Below, piece after piece: positions 34,056-42,775 of a stretch of 64,000 bases of DNA. Position 1 is the first letter of the stretch. Every line of letters starts with the position of its first letter. The DNA comes from Firm-04 sp045596625. GTDB lineage: Bacteria; Bacillota; Clostridia; Oscillospirales; Ruminococcaceae. Below the pieces are notes generated by a model. The model was not told the DNA's origin. It was given only the letters and a program-made list of their open reading frames with translations, and made no database searches. The position numbers and the translations under genes are program-made. The stretch spans positions 1 through 64,000 of the forward strand of contig JAZOCU010000009.1 of NCBI GenBank assembly GCA_045596625.1, given 5' to 3'.

Positions 34056-35152
34056 TGGAACATTCTGCGGTCGGACTGTATTTACATGTTCCGTTTTGTG
34101 CCAGAAAATGCCCCTACTGCGACTTTTATTCGCGCCCCTATCGCAACTCTCTTATGGCTGCATACACGGCAGCGGTCTGTCGGAATCTGACCGCACTTCC
34201 TCAAAAGCTCCTTGTGGACAGCATCTATCTCGGCGGCGGAACGCCTTCTCTCCTTCCTTTAGATGCCTTGCAGCAGATCCTTAATACGATCCGCAGCCAT
34301 TGCCTTGTCAAAGATGCTGAGATTACATTGGAAGCCAATCCCTGTACGATGACAGATAAGGCGTTACAGCATTGGCTGCAATACGGGATCAATCGGCTTT
34401 CTGTAGGAATCCAGTCCTTTCACGATCATGAGCTGAAGCAGCTGGGACGCAATCATACCGCAGAACAAGGAATACAAGCCGTTTTGTGTGCTGCCAATAT
34501 GGGCTTTTCCAATCTTTCTGTAGATCTGATGCTGGGCACACCGCTGCAAACAGCAGATTCTCTTGCTACTAGTATCGATACAGTATTATCACTGCCGATC
34601 ACGCATCTTTCCGCCTATATGCTGAAGATCGAAGACAATACGCCATTTGCTGAGAATCCACCTGTGATCGCTGATGGAGATACGGCTGCCGAACACTATG
34701 ATCAGCTTCGCAACGCTATGCTATCGGCAGGATTCAATCACTATGAGATCTCAAATTTTGCAAAGCCGGGTTACGAAAGCAGACATAATCTGAAATACTG
34801 GGAATGCAAGCCTTATATCGGCATCGGGCCGGGTGCACACTCCTGCTATGACGGAAAGCGCTATTATGTACCACGATCACTGGATCAGTTCTGCGACACA
34901 CCAATACAACCGATTGTCATTGACGATACTGAGCCTTGCTCCAACGGCGAACGTCTAATGCTGGGATTGCGGCTGGCAAAAGGGATCCGCTTACAGGAAT
35001 ATCCGCAATGCAAAGATATCCTGCTGCGCAATGCAAAGCCCTTACAGCCCCATTTTGTCACGATCAGCGATGATCATCTTGCCATGACTTCCGATGGCTG
35101 GCTTGTTTCCAATTCGGTGCTTAGTTACCTGCTTGATGGTATTTTACCATAA
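34052..35152 (+). CDS. hemW: HemW-like radical SAM protein (heme chaperone / coproporphyrinogen oxidase-like)
   Basis: A 366-residue radical SAM protein. YLHVPFCARKCPYCDFYS carries CxxxCxxC plus the extra Cys/Asp pattern of the HemN/HemW group; GGGTPSLL is the SAM-binding motif, and SVGIQSFHDHELKQLGR and the C-terminal HNLKYWECKPYIGIGPGAHS are characteristic. HemW binds heme and supplies it to respiratory enzymes; many are mislabelled HemN. Real HemN has extra N-terminal residues and NPxRF features that are lacking. No heme pathway genes adjoin. Translation is coupled to the upstream zinc-ribbon gene by a four-base overlap. Confidence 0.88.
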   Translation: MMEHSAVGLYLHVPFCARKCPYCDFYSRPYRNSLMAAYTAAVCRNLTALPQKLLVDSIYLGGGTPSLLPLDALQQILNTIRSHCLVKDAEITLEANPCTMTDKALQHWLQYGINRLSVGIQSFHDHELKQLGRNHTAEQGIQAVLCAANMGFSNLSVDLMLGTPLQTADSLATSIDTVLSLPITHLSAYMLKIEDNTPFAENPPVIADGDTAAEHYDQLRNAMLSAGFNHYEISNFAKPGYESRHNLKYWECKPYIGIGPGAHSCYDGKRYYVPRSLDQFCDTPIQPIVIDDTEPCSNGERLMLGLRLAKGIRLQEYPQCKDILLRNAKPLQPHFVTISDDHLAMTSDGWLVSNSVLSYLLDGILP

Positions 35153-35205
35153 TTGCCGCTCCGCTTGCGCTTGCAGTTCCCGGCTTCAAACTCGTGTTTG
35201 ATAAA

Positions 35206-35254
35206 AAAACAGAGCGTAACCCATTATTTATATGGGTCACGCTCTGTTTTATTT
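35206..35254. terminator. Terminator between hemW and the FkbM methyltransferase gene
   Basis: AAAACAGAGCGT and ACGCTCTGTTTT form a stem extended by a second ACCCA/TGGGT segment after one mismatch; loop about eight bases. A and T runs on both sides make it work in both directions. Confidence 0.8.
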
Positions 35255-35290
35255 TCTATCATGCTATATAAAAAATCAGCATTTGTCATC

Positions 35291-36439
35291 TTAGGCTTCA
35301 TCAGCCGTTTTTCCGATGCCGTATGCATCATCCGCTACGGCATACAAATTGGTCTCCCATGCAGGAATATACAACTGATGACGAATATAGAGCTTATACT
35401 TCGGATTGATCTTATGCACCAGCAGCGGCAGCTCGAAGATATCCTCATTCCGGTGATACAGCGAGATCATCAGCTTCGGCGAAAATCGTGCAATGGAACG
35501 GCTGGCACCCCAGAGTGCTTCCCGTTCTGCACCTTCTACATCCATCTTCAGCAGTGTAACCGGATTTCCTGCCATCAGATTATCAACTGAACGTGCAGGA
35601 ATCACTGTGCCATCCTGAGAAACCGAAGACTGTCTGCCCGCTTTGGACGCAAACGGCAGCTCAGTATCCACGCACCATGCAGCACATTGATAGCACTTGA
35701 CAGAAGGTGTATCACCAACAAATTTACTCAGCTTCTTATAATTCTTCCGATCGGGTTCCACCGCAACAATACGATGGTACTTGCCTCGGGTATACTCCAA
35801 AAGCTCACGGATACTGTCGCCGTTATAGGCACCCAGATCCACATAGATTTCGTGATTGGTCGGACATATTACACGATTCCAGATTGCTTCGCGGCTATCC
35901 ACGATATCCAACAGGTATTCCGGTTTTCCGCTGATCTTGAAATTCAATATATTCGCATACACTCGACGGGAACGCTCATCGGCAAGAAGCTGATAGACTG
36001 CTTGGATCTCCTCGGCATGCTCCTCACAATATTCACGGGTAAACAATCCACCACCGACAACAGGTACATCCGGCACGATCAACGGATGCTTTTTGCCAAG
36101 CTCCACCATTCGATCGACCATTGCCGGTGCACAGACTGCAAATGCCAGTACAATGACAAAATCATCGCATTCAGCTTCGATCTCAGACAGCTTCTTCACC
36201 GGATATCCGGCAAAATCATGTCCCCTTACAAACTCATCGCTTGCAAAAATTCCAGCCGCATGAATCCCATAACCGCGCATTGCAGACAGAATCCTAACAG
36301 CACCATCACCCATGCCATAGAGATAAATCGGCCGCTGCTCAGCTTTCAATCGATCCCATGTGGATACTTTCTCCTTCAGAAACTCTAACATGATACCGTC
36401 CAAATCCTTTCTTTGTTGCGCTGTTCGAAATTCTGCCAT
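35291..36439 (-). CDS. FkbM family methyltransferase with N-terminal nucleotide-binding-like domain
   Basis: A 382-residue soluble protein. The C-terminal half (about 170-330) is an FkbM-type SAM methyltransferase: IYVDLGAYNGDSI is the SAM loop, VAVEPDRKNYKKL follows, and LLKMDVEGAEREAL is the family signature. The N-terminal part (YLYGMGDGAVRILSAMRGYGI) resembles the Rossmann-like domain found on sugar- or aminotransferase-linked methyltransferases. Such proteins often O-methylate glycans or polyketides, so a cell-surface sugar is the likely target. The ribosome site (GGAAG, 11 bases before) is weak and a shorter start at 36391 is possible. Last gene of the GH31 transcript. Confidence 0.8.
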   Translation of the reverse strand: MAEFRTAQQRKDLDGIMLEFLKEKVSTWDRLKAEQRPIYLYGMGDGAVRILSAMRGYGIHAAGIFASDEFVRGHDFAGYPVKKLSEIEAECDDFVIVLAFAVCAPAMVDRMVELGKKHPLIVPDVPVVGGGLFTREYCEEHAEEIQAVYQLLADERSRRVYANILNFKISGKPEYLLDIVDSREAIWNRVICPTNHEIYVDLGAYNGDSIRELLEYTRGKYHRIVAVEPDRKNYKKLSKFVGDTPSVKCYQCAAWCVDTELPFASKAGRQSSVSQDGTVIPARSVDNLMAGNPVTLLKMDVEGAEREALWGASRSIARFSPKLMISLYHRNEDIFELPLLVHKINPKYKLYIRHQLYIPAWETNLYAVADDAYGIGKTADEA

Positions 36440-36489
36440 TCTTCAGGCAACTTCCGCTATTTCTCTATCAGATTCAATCCTGCAGCGTA

Positions 36490-36894
36490 TTACTGGCCGT
36501 TGCACCCACAACCACAATGATCATGGTCACCATCAAGCACATACATATCACGGCCACGAGTGTTCCAACGATCTCTTTGTACATCGATCTGCTTATCCAG
36601 CAGCTCCAGTACCTTACGAGGCTCCTTGACACAGCGTATCTCTTTTGTGGGAGTATCTGTATCTCGCACATAAATTACAATTGTACCACAACCCACGATT
36701 CTCTGCCAGAATGACAGAACAAGCTTTTTATCCGTTACTTTGTACAGATCCAGTTCATCCTCGGAAAGATTGAACAGTCCGGTACGCGTCACAAACTTGG
36801 TCTCCGTCAGAAAATAAGTGGTAAAGCTCCAAGGCAAACCAAAGATTGTACGTTTACGATCACGCCAGATATAGGAAAACTCCGATTTTGCCAT
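36490..36894 (-). CDS. PH-like (bPH2) domain protein with His/Cys-rich tail
   Basis: A 134-residue cytoplasmic protein. Most of it (about 5-105, IWRDRKRTIFGLPWSFTTYFL...) matches the bacterial PH-like domain proteins common in Clostridia, whose function is unknown. The tail ends DHDHCGCGCNGQ, a possible metal-binding tip. ATG 36894 is chosen: AAAGGAG lies eight bases before it. It sits between the GH31 and FkbM genes on one strand, 32 and 50 bases away, so it is likely co-transcribed. Confidence 0.75.
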   Translation of the reverse strand: MAKSEFSYIWRDRKRTIFGLPWSFTTYFLTETKFVTRTGLFNLSEDELDLYKVTDKKLVLSFWQRIVGCGTIVIYVRDTDTPTKEIRCVKEPRKVLELLDKQIDVQRDRWNTRGRDMYVLDGDHDHCGCGCNGQ

Positions 36895-36926
36895 TATAAA
36901 TACTCCTTTCAAAAATCCGCTTTGAC

Positions 36927-39296
36927 TTAAAGATCAATGACTGTCTTGCCGGAAGCATCTGCCTTTACTGCAATTGCCGTTCCCGCAACACAGAATGTAA
37001 ACTGTTTTTCGGTAGCAGGATAGCGCACTATAATCTGATTGCCGCTGCGCTCAGCTGTGATCGTCATCTGCTTGCCGCCTTCGGCTGCATACACATCACA
37101 AAATGCGGTTTTGCCATCCTCAAGGCCACAGATCAGATAAGTGGCATTTTCAAGATAATCATACACTACATTCTTATCGAAATCACCCAGTCCCAGAATA
37201 GTATTGGGTCTGACATACAAAGGCATTTGCAGATAGTTGCAGGTGCGGCGGATCCAGCGGCCACCCTTTGTCAGCGGTGCGGAATACGAATCGGAAAGCA
37301 GATCAAACCATTCGCCTTCCGGCAGATAACACTCCACCACGCCGCTTTCATCAAATACCGGTGCACACAGCAGGCTCTCTCCCAGCATATACTGTCTATC
37401 CAGCGTGAGGCAGGTGGGATCCTCTGCATAATCGATCACCATAGCACGCATCATCGGCACGCCGGTTTCATGGGTATGATTTGCCTGTGCCCATAAATAG
37501 GGCATCAGTTTGCCTTTCAGCTTCGTAAAATAACGCAATACAGCGCAGGCATTCTCAGGATTCTGCGGATCATCCTCCTCATATGCCCACGGTACACGAT
37601 AAGAAGTCGAACCGTGCAGACGGCTATGCGTACTCATCAGACCAAATGCACACCAACGCTTATAAACATCCGGAGATGCTGTCTGTTCAAAGCCGCCGAT
37701 ATCATGGCTGAAGAATCCGAATCCGGATGCGGTCAGCGACAGACCTCCGCGCAAGGTTTCCGCCATAGCACTGTATTCAGCTGCACAATCACCGCCCCAA
37801 TGCACAGGGAATTTCTGTCCGCCGGCTGTTGCACTTCTGGCAAACAAACAGGCCTTATCCTTACCGACACATTCCTCAAGCGCAGTAAATACACACTTAT
37901 TATACAGATAGGTATAATAATTATGCATCGCAATGGGATCAGAGCCATCATAATATACCACATCCGTAGGTATGCGCTCACCGAAATCGGTTTTAATTGC
38001 AGTAACGCCCTGCTTGCAAAGCAGCTTGATCTTGCCTGCAAACCATTTGTATGCTTCAGGATTGGTGAAATCCACGATCGCCATACCCGGCTGCCACATA
38101 TCGGTCTGGAACACGCCTCCATCCCGAGTACGGATAAAATACCCCTTCTCAACACCCTCATCAAACAAGGAGGATTCCTGGGCAATATAGGGATTGATCC
38201 AGACGCAGACACCCAATCCCTTTGCTTTAAGACGGCTCAGCATCCCTTCAGGATCCGGGAACTGCTCTGTATCCCAATCAAAGCTTGTCCAAGTATAACC
38301 CTTCATCCAGAAGCAGTCAAAATGGAACATCTGCAGCGGAATATCACGTTTTGCCATGCCATCCAAGAAGCTGTTGACGGTATTTTCATCATACTTTGTG
38401 GTGAATGAAGTAGAAAGCCACAGACCCATGCTTGTGGCAGGTGTCAATGCAGGTCGACCGGTCAAAGCAGTATAATTGGAAAGCACTTCGGCACAATTGG
38501 CACCGCCAATCAGATAATATTCCAGCGATTCGCCGGCAACCGTCATACTGACCTTCGACACAGTATCGGACGCAACTTCATAACTGACATAACCGGTCTG
38601 ATTGGTAAATACACCATAGCCCCGAGAGCTGAGATAAAAGGGCACGCACTTATAGCTCTGATCCGAGCAGGTACCGCCATCGGCGTTCCATGTCTCGACG
38701 GTCTGACCATTCTTGACAAAAGGCGTAAACTTCTCGCCAAAACCATAAATATATTCACCGACACTCAAGGTAAGCTGTTCACGCACATAGGTTGATCTGC
38801 GGTCAGCAGGCAGACTCCAGAATGAATCATCACGCATCGATGCCACACGCTCATCTGCACGATAGGCATTCTCTTGAATATAAGAGGCAGCTCTCCAGCC
38901 AGCACCGGTCAGATGCTTACCGTCATACAGATATTCAATCTTCCATTCCATTCCCTTGGTCACCTTGACCTCAGTTTTGCCGGAACGAAGAATCGTTTCC
39001 GTTTCGGTATCAATAATCTCCGGAACAAATGCAGGATCTTCATTCAATTCAAATTTCGGTTCATGGTTCGCTGCACCTTTATGATGCACAATATGTACCT
39101 TGATCGTATCCTTTTTCGTAGATGAAAACACCACTTCCAATGTCACACCGCCAAGCGTCATGGCACGATTATAAATCTGTGAGGATGTGGCAAATACACG
39201 GATGCTGTTATTAACAACTGATACTTCGTAGGGTTGTGCAGCATAATCAACGGTAAAGCCTCGTCGATTCAGCCAGAATCCATCGGAAAATTTCAT
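36927..39296 (-). CDS. GH31 alpha-xylosidase (YicI-like)
   Basis: A 789-residue cytoplasmic glycoside hydrolase. The nucleophile Asp (437) is in AIKTDFGERIP, the version of the GH31 motif typical of alpha-xylosidases, and the acid/base Asp is in HWGGDCAAEYSA. The N-terminal beta-sandwich, barrel and C-terminal beta domains are all of normal length. YicI-type enzymes release xylose from isoprimeverose and other xyloglucan fragments. With no signal peptide it works on imported oligosaccharides, fitting a plant-fibre degrader with a GH9 cellulase nearby. AGGAGG lies eight bases before ATG 39296. First gene of a three-gene transcript. Confidence 0.92.
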   Translation of the reverse strand: MKFSDGFWLNRRGFTVDYAAQPYEVSVVNNSIRVFATSSQIYNRAMTLGGVTLEVVFSSTKKDTIKVHIVHHKGAANHEPKFELNEDPAFVPEIIDTETETILRSGKTEVKVTKGMEWKIEYLYDGKHLTGAGWRAASYIQENAYRADERVASMRDDSFWSLPADRRSTYVREQLTLSVGEYIYGFGEKFTPFVKNGQTVETWNADGGTCSDQSYKCVPFYLSSRGYGVFTNQTGYVSYEVASDTVSKVSMTVAGESLEYYLIGGANCAEVLSNYTALTGRPALTPATSMGLWLSTSFTTKYDENTVNSFLDGMAKRDIPLQMFHFDCFWMKGYTWTSFDWDTEQFPDPEGMLSRLKAKGLGVCVWINPYIAQESSLFDEGVEKGYFIRTRDGGVFQTDMWQPGMAIVDFTNPEAYKWFAGKIKLLCKQGVTAIKTDFGERIPTDVVYYDGSDPIAMHNYYTYLYNKCVFTALEECVGKDKACLFARSATAGGQKFPVHWGGDCAAEYSAMAETLRGGLSLTASGFGFFSHDIGGFEQTASPDVYKRWCAFGLMSTHSRLHGSTSYRVPWAYEEDDPQNPENACAVLRYFTKLKGKLMPYLWAQANHTHETGVPMMRAMVIDYAEDPTCLTLDRQYMLGESLLCAPVFDESGVVECYLPEGEWFDLLSDSYSAPLTKGGRWIRRTCNYLQMPLYVRPNTILGLGDFDKNVVYDYLENATYLICGLEDGKTAFCDVYAAEGGKQMTITAERSGNQIIVRYPATEKQFTFCVAGTAIAVKADASGKTVIDL

Positions 39297-39439
39297 TGGG
39301 GTAACCTCCTGCTAATTCTCTACTCTCTCTATGATTTTTCATCCGGGATCGAATTGGCCCGTTCCGATCCTGCAGCCCAGCCGACTGCACAAAAAAGGAA
39401 CGTCCGTGCGAGGAATTCCAATCCATAGGACGCACTGTT
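39297..39439 (-). other. Structured leader of the GH31 transcript
   Basis: About 135 bases lie between the promoter and the GH31 start. On the transcribed strand GCGTCC can pair with GGACGT, followed by TCCTTTTTT, which resembles a leader terminator. Further downstream TGCAG/CTGCA and GGATCG/CGATCC can pair. No known riboswitch is recognised. Confidence 0.4.
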
Positions 39440-39468
39440 ATTTTACCATAAAATTACTGCGTTGTCAA
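39440..39468 (-). promoter_or_regulatory. Promoter of GH31-PH-FkbM transcript
   Basis: Minus strand TTGACA (39463-39468), 17 bases, TAAAAT (39440-39445). Confidence 0.8.
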
Positions 39469-39525
39469 TAAAACAATGGTAAATTCTCAGAAAAAACGTT
39501 CGATCCGCAACATTTATCCCGCAGC

Positions 39526-39555
39526 TTGACAAATAACTGCGAAATGTGGTATACT
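39526..39555 (+). promoter_or_regulatory. Promoter of coaX
   Basis: TTGACA (39526-39531), 18 bases, TATACT (39550-39555). Leader of about 45 bases to the coaX ATG. Confidence 0.78.
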
Positions 39556-39608
39556 CACCCTGTACGCATCAAAATTTTATATCTCATACGATTCGGAGGA
39601 TTGTTCTT

Positions 39609-40382
39609 ATGAGAATACTTGCCATTGACATCGGCAATTCCAATATTGTTATCGGATGTGTGAATGATCACAAAGTCGAATTTGTGGAGCGTGTCTCCAC
39701 TCAGCGTAACCAAACCGATTTGGAATATGCGATCTGCTGCCATATGGTGCTCGAATTGCACAAGATTGATTCCAAAACCTTAAACGGTGCGATCATTTCT
39801 TCCGTGGTTCCGCCGCTTACCACTTTACTTGCCAGTGCAATCCGCAAGCTGACCGGTATCGAATCTCTTATTGTCGGTCCCGGCATCAAAACCGGCGTCA
39901 ATATTCTGATGGACCAACCGGCACAGGTCGGCAGCGATCTGGTCGTTGCAGCTGTTGCCGCAATCCATGAATACGGTGCTCCGGTGCTTGTGATCGATAT
40001 GGGTACCGCTACGACACTGACTGTTATTGATAAAAACCGCAATTTCATTGGCGGTCTGATCCTGCCCGGTGTACAGATCGCTCTGCAATCTCTGGAAAGC
40101 ATGACCGCACAGCTACCTCGTATTCAGCTCAAAGCACCTGCCAAAGCCATCGGCGGCAACACCATTGACGCCATGCAAAGCGGTCTTGTATATGGAAATG
40201 CCGCTTCCATTGATGGATTGATCGACCGCATTACAGAGGAGGTCGGCTATCCGCTGACTGTTGTAGCAAGCGGCGGACTGGCTCCGCTGATCATTGAGCA
40301 ATGCCGTCATGATGTTATCATTGATCAGGAACTGCTGCTGAAAGGTCTGGATCTGCTCTATTATAAAAATGAAAGACACTGA
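39609..40382 (+). CDS. coaX: Type III pantothenate kinase
   Basis: A 257-residue kinase for the first step of coenzyme A synthesis (pantothenate to 4'-phosphopantothenate). ASKHA-fold motifs are visible: LAIDIGNSNIVIG (phosphate loop), GPGIKTGVNI, GSDLVVAAVAA, VIDMGTATTLTVID and GGLILPGVQIALQSL. The type III enzyme is not feedback inhibited by CoA. The frame is open to 39546, but ATG 39609 is chosen: GGAGG lies nine bases before it, and the promoter at 39526-39555 would cut the longer form. Single gene with its own promoter and terminator. Confidence 0.95.
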   Translation: MRILAIDIGNSNIVIGCVNDHKVEFVERVSTQRNQTDLEYAICCHMVLELHKIDSKTLNGAIISSVVPPLTTLLASAIRKLTGIESLIVGPGIKTGVNILMDQPAQVGSDLVVAAVAAIHEYGAPVLVIDMGTATTLTVIDKNRNFIGGLILPGVQIALQSLESMTAQLPRIQLKAPAKAIGGNTIDAMQSGLVYGNAASIDGLIDRITEEVGYPLTVVASGGLAPLIIEQCRHDVIIDQELLLKGLDLLYYKNERH

Positions 40383-40395
40383 CCCTAAAATACAA

Positions 40396-40438
40396 AGAAT
40401 CCCCGCAAGAGAGAACACTACTCTCATGCGGGGATTCT
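40396..40438. terminator. Terminator between coaX and the VanY-like gene
   Basis: A 12-bp perfect stem (AGAATCCCCGCA and its complement) with inner pairing GAG/CTC. U runs on either side are short, so efficiency is uncertain. It serves two converging transcripts. Confidence 0.7.
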
Positions 40439-40454
40439 CTATTTCACGACAGGA

Positions 40455-41423
40455 TCACTGATCCTTTTGAATCGACAGAATATATCCGCCCATATTGTCT
40501 CCCGAAACGGTAATCGGTGTATTGGCAGGTACTGTGATCTCGATCATGGAACCATCGGCGGCAGCAGGTATGTAGCTGATCTGATAGTTCACCCCATTGG
40601 CATTTACGATCAGCGGATTATCCGATGTATGATTCTCCTGCAGCAGAGAAAGATATTCTTCCAAACAAAGCTTCTGTTCAGTCATATATACGGCGTGCGG
40701 GATTCCCACATAACGGTAATGCCAGATATTACCCTCAACCCCTGTAATCTCTGCCTTATCAGCCGGGAATCGCTGTACATAACCATATTCGGCACAATGA
40801 CTCGTCAGCCATGTATAGTTCCCTTCATTTTTAAATGCAGAATGTGATTGCGTTGCATCATCCCACACTGTCAGATCAATGGTTAAACCTGTTGCTCGTT
40901 CAGGGATCTCTATGCCATAGGCAGCAGAAGCCGGTGTTTTGGTGGTAGCATAGACCATGACATTCGGCAATGCTGTGGCCTGATAAAAATCCTTGAACAT
41001 TGTTACAAGAGACTGTGAAGAACTGCGTGCCGTTTCCAATGCACGGCTGGGCAGCCGAAAATGTGCATAATCCAGATCAGCAAAGGTCACAAGCTCTGCA
41101 TTGCCACGCCACGGATGATCCGCATTCACCAGCACAAGACTACCGGTATATACCTCGGATGCAAGCAACGTCAGCTTAGGCTGATTGGCCTCTGCGGTGG
41201 TTGTTGTAGTCACCACATTCTGATCATCGGAGGTCGATGTATCATCATTCAGAGGCGGTGTGGTCGCATAGGAGTCCAAACCGGATGGTGTCTGAACGAT
41301 CAGCTGACCGTTTTCTCCCCGCCAGCGATTGATCGTCCGACGTGCAAAATCAACCGCAAAAATACCGAGAATGACCATAGACAACAACACGGCAACCCGA
41401 CCATAATCAACACGTCTGCGCAT
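40455..41423 (-). CDS. VanY-like M15B protein, probable catalytically dead D,D-carboxypeptidase
   Basis: A 322-residue protein with an N-terminal membrane helix (about 11-28), a Thr-rich linker and an extracellular M15B fold. SLVLVNADHPW, HCAEYGYVQRFPADK, ITGVEGNIWHYRYVG and LCLEEYLSLL match VanY. The two catalytic motifs are altered: the zinc motif SxHxxGxAxD reads PERATGLTID (His to Arg), and the ExxWH motif reads GNIWHY (Glu to Asn). With one zinc ligand and the catalytic Glu missing, hydrolysis is unlikely; binding of peptidoglycan stem peptides is a plausible remaining role. It ends with about 80 residues of extra beta structure. It follows plsC by 46 bases and closes the long minus-strand run. 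Confidence 0.75.
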   Translation of the reverse strand: MRRRVDYGRVAVLLSMVILGIFAVDFARRTINRWRGENGQLIVQTPSGLDSYATTPPLNDDTSTSDDQNVVTTTTTAEANQPKLTLLASEVYTGSLVLVNADHPWRGNAELVTFADLDYAHFRLPSRALETARSSSQSLVTMFKDFYQATALPNVMVYATTKTPASAAYGIEIPERATGLTIDLTVWDDATQSHSAFKNEGNYTWLTSHCAEYGYVQRFPADKAEITGVEGNIWHYRYVGIPHAVYMTEQKLCLEEYLSLLQENHTSDNPLIVNANGVNYQISYIPAAADGSMIEITVPANTPITVSGDNMGGYILSIQKDQ

Positions 41424-41469
41424 GATATTTTGTGCTCCTTTTCTTTTTACTTTTCATATGTATTTTCCA

Positions 41470-42075
41470 TTATGGCTCAGCAGGCGGCAGCAATGCTGCA
41501 ACCGCATCGTACATTTCCTGCTTGACTCGCTTCAACTCACGTGGATTCGGCTCAGTCAGTTTTTCTTCCAGCAATGTGATCGGTTTTCCGAAATACACAG
41601 TGATCCGGCTGCGGAATCGAGGCTTTCTATCATAAACCATTGCAACCGGCACCACGGGTGCACAGGTCTGTGCAACAATATACGCTGCACCGGTTTTGAA
41701 ACGCAGAAGCGTTCCATCCTTGGAACGGGTTCCTTCGGGAAAGATCAGACCATTTCTTCCCTGCTCCAGCCGCTGCGTCAGTTCATCTAAGGCGGAAAGA
41801 TCGCCGGTTCCCCGATCAATGGCAATACCGCCTAAGGTGCGAAGCAGCCAACCAATCACTTTATTCTGAAACAGTTCCTGCTTGGCAATAATACAAAACT
41901 GTGTCTTGCGGTTCAACATGGGAATAATCACAGGGTCAAGATTGCTGCGATGATTGCTGACAAACAGAAATCCACCCGTTGTCGGAAGATTCTCCTCGCC
42001 TACCATTTGAATGCGAAAACAAGCATGCATCACAAGCCGTACGAGAGTTAATGCAAATCGATAAAACTTTGTCAT
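41470..42075 (-). CDS. plsC: 1-acyl-sn-glycerol-3-phosphate acyltransferase
   Basis: A 201-residue membrane-associated enzyme that adds the second acyl chain to make phosphatidic acid. Motifs: SNHRSNLDPV (NHx4D catalytic block), IAIDRGTGD, and LIFPEGTRSKDG (glycerol-phosphate binding). An N-terminal hydrophobic stretch anchors it. The ATG overlaps the cmk stop (ATGA). The cmk-plsC pair is common in Clostridia, where plsC, cmk and ispH/rpsA often cluster. Confidence 0.9.
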   Translation of the reverse strand: MTKFYRFALTLVRLVMHACFRIQMVGEENLPTTGGFLFVSNHRSNLDPVIIPMLNRKTQFCIIAKQELFQNKVIGWLLRTLGGIAIDRGTGDLSALDELTQRLEQGRNGLIFPEGTRSKDGTLLRFKTGAAYIVAQTCAPVVPVAMVYDRKPRFRSRITVYFGKPITLLEEKLTEPNPRELKRVKQEMYDAVAALLPPAEP

Positions 42076-42755
42076 AGTTCTGTTAACCGTTCCTTACAAA
42101 TTTGATACAGCATCGCTTCCGATTGTTCCAGATCATATTCAGTGGTATCCAGCAGCACGGCATCCTCAGCCTGTCTGAGCGGTGCAATGGCTCGTGTCAT
42201 ATCCTGATGATCCCGCTGAATCACATCCTGCAAAACCGTTTCATAATCCGGTGCAGCATCCTTCTGTTTTTCTTGCAGCTCCAGATAACGGCGATAGGCT
42301 CGTTTTTCCGGCGTTGCTGTCAGAAACACTTTCACATCCGCATTCGGCAGCACCACGGTACCGATATCCCGTCCATCCATCACCACCGATTGCATTGCTG
42401 CAAGCCGCTGCTGCAAATCAAATAAAAACTGCCGCACTTCGGGAATTGCAGATACTGCTGATGCACCCATGGAAACTTCAGGGGTACGTATCAAATCAGA
42501 GACATCCTCATCATTGACAAATACTCGCTGCACACCCTCGACATATCCAAGAGAGATCGTAAGCTCAGGCAATAGCGCAAGGATCTCCTCAGTCGTTTTT
42601 GCATTCTTCCGCAATGCTGCCAGGGCGATCGCCCGATACATTGCTCCCGTATCCACATAAACATAGCCAAGACGTGCTGCCAAACGACGCGCAAGGGTAC
42701 TTTTTCCGGCTCCTGAAGGGCCATCAATGGCAATATTACGGGTGATAGTCTCCAT
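42072..42755 (-). CDS. cmk: Cytidylate kinase
   Basis: A 227-residue kinase converting CMP or dCMP to the diphosphates. P-loop IDGPSGAGKSTLARRLA, substrate region YVDTGAMYRAIAL, DGRDIGTVVLPNADVKVFLTA and the LID region RRYLELQEK are all present. It feeds pyrimidine salvage and lipid precursors (CDP-diacylglycerol), consistent with the coupled plsC gene. It lies 20 bases after the methyltransferase gene. Confidence 0.95.
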   Translation of the reverse strand: METITRNIAIDGPSGAGKSTLARRLAARLGYVYVDTGAMYRAIALAALRKNAKTTEEILALLPELTISLGYVEGVQRVFVNDEDVSDLIRTPEVSMGASAVSAIPEVRQFLFDLQQRLAAMQSVVMDGRDIGTVVLPNADVKVFLTATPEKRAYRRYLELQEKQKDAAPDYETVLQDVIQRDHQDMTRAIAPLRQAEDAVLLDTTEYDLEQSEAMLYQICKERLTEL

Positions 42756-42775
42756 GGTCAGTTTCCTCCTGCCAA

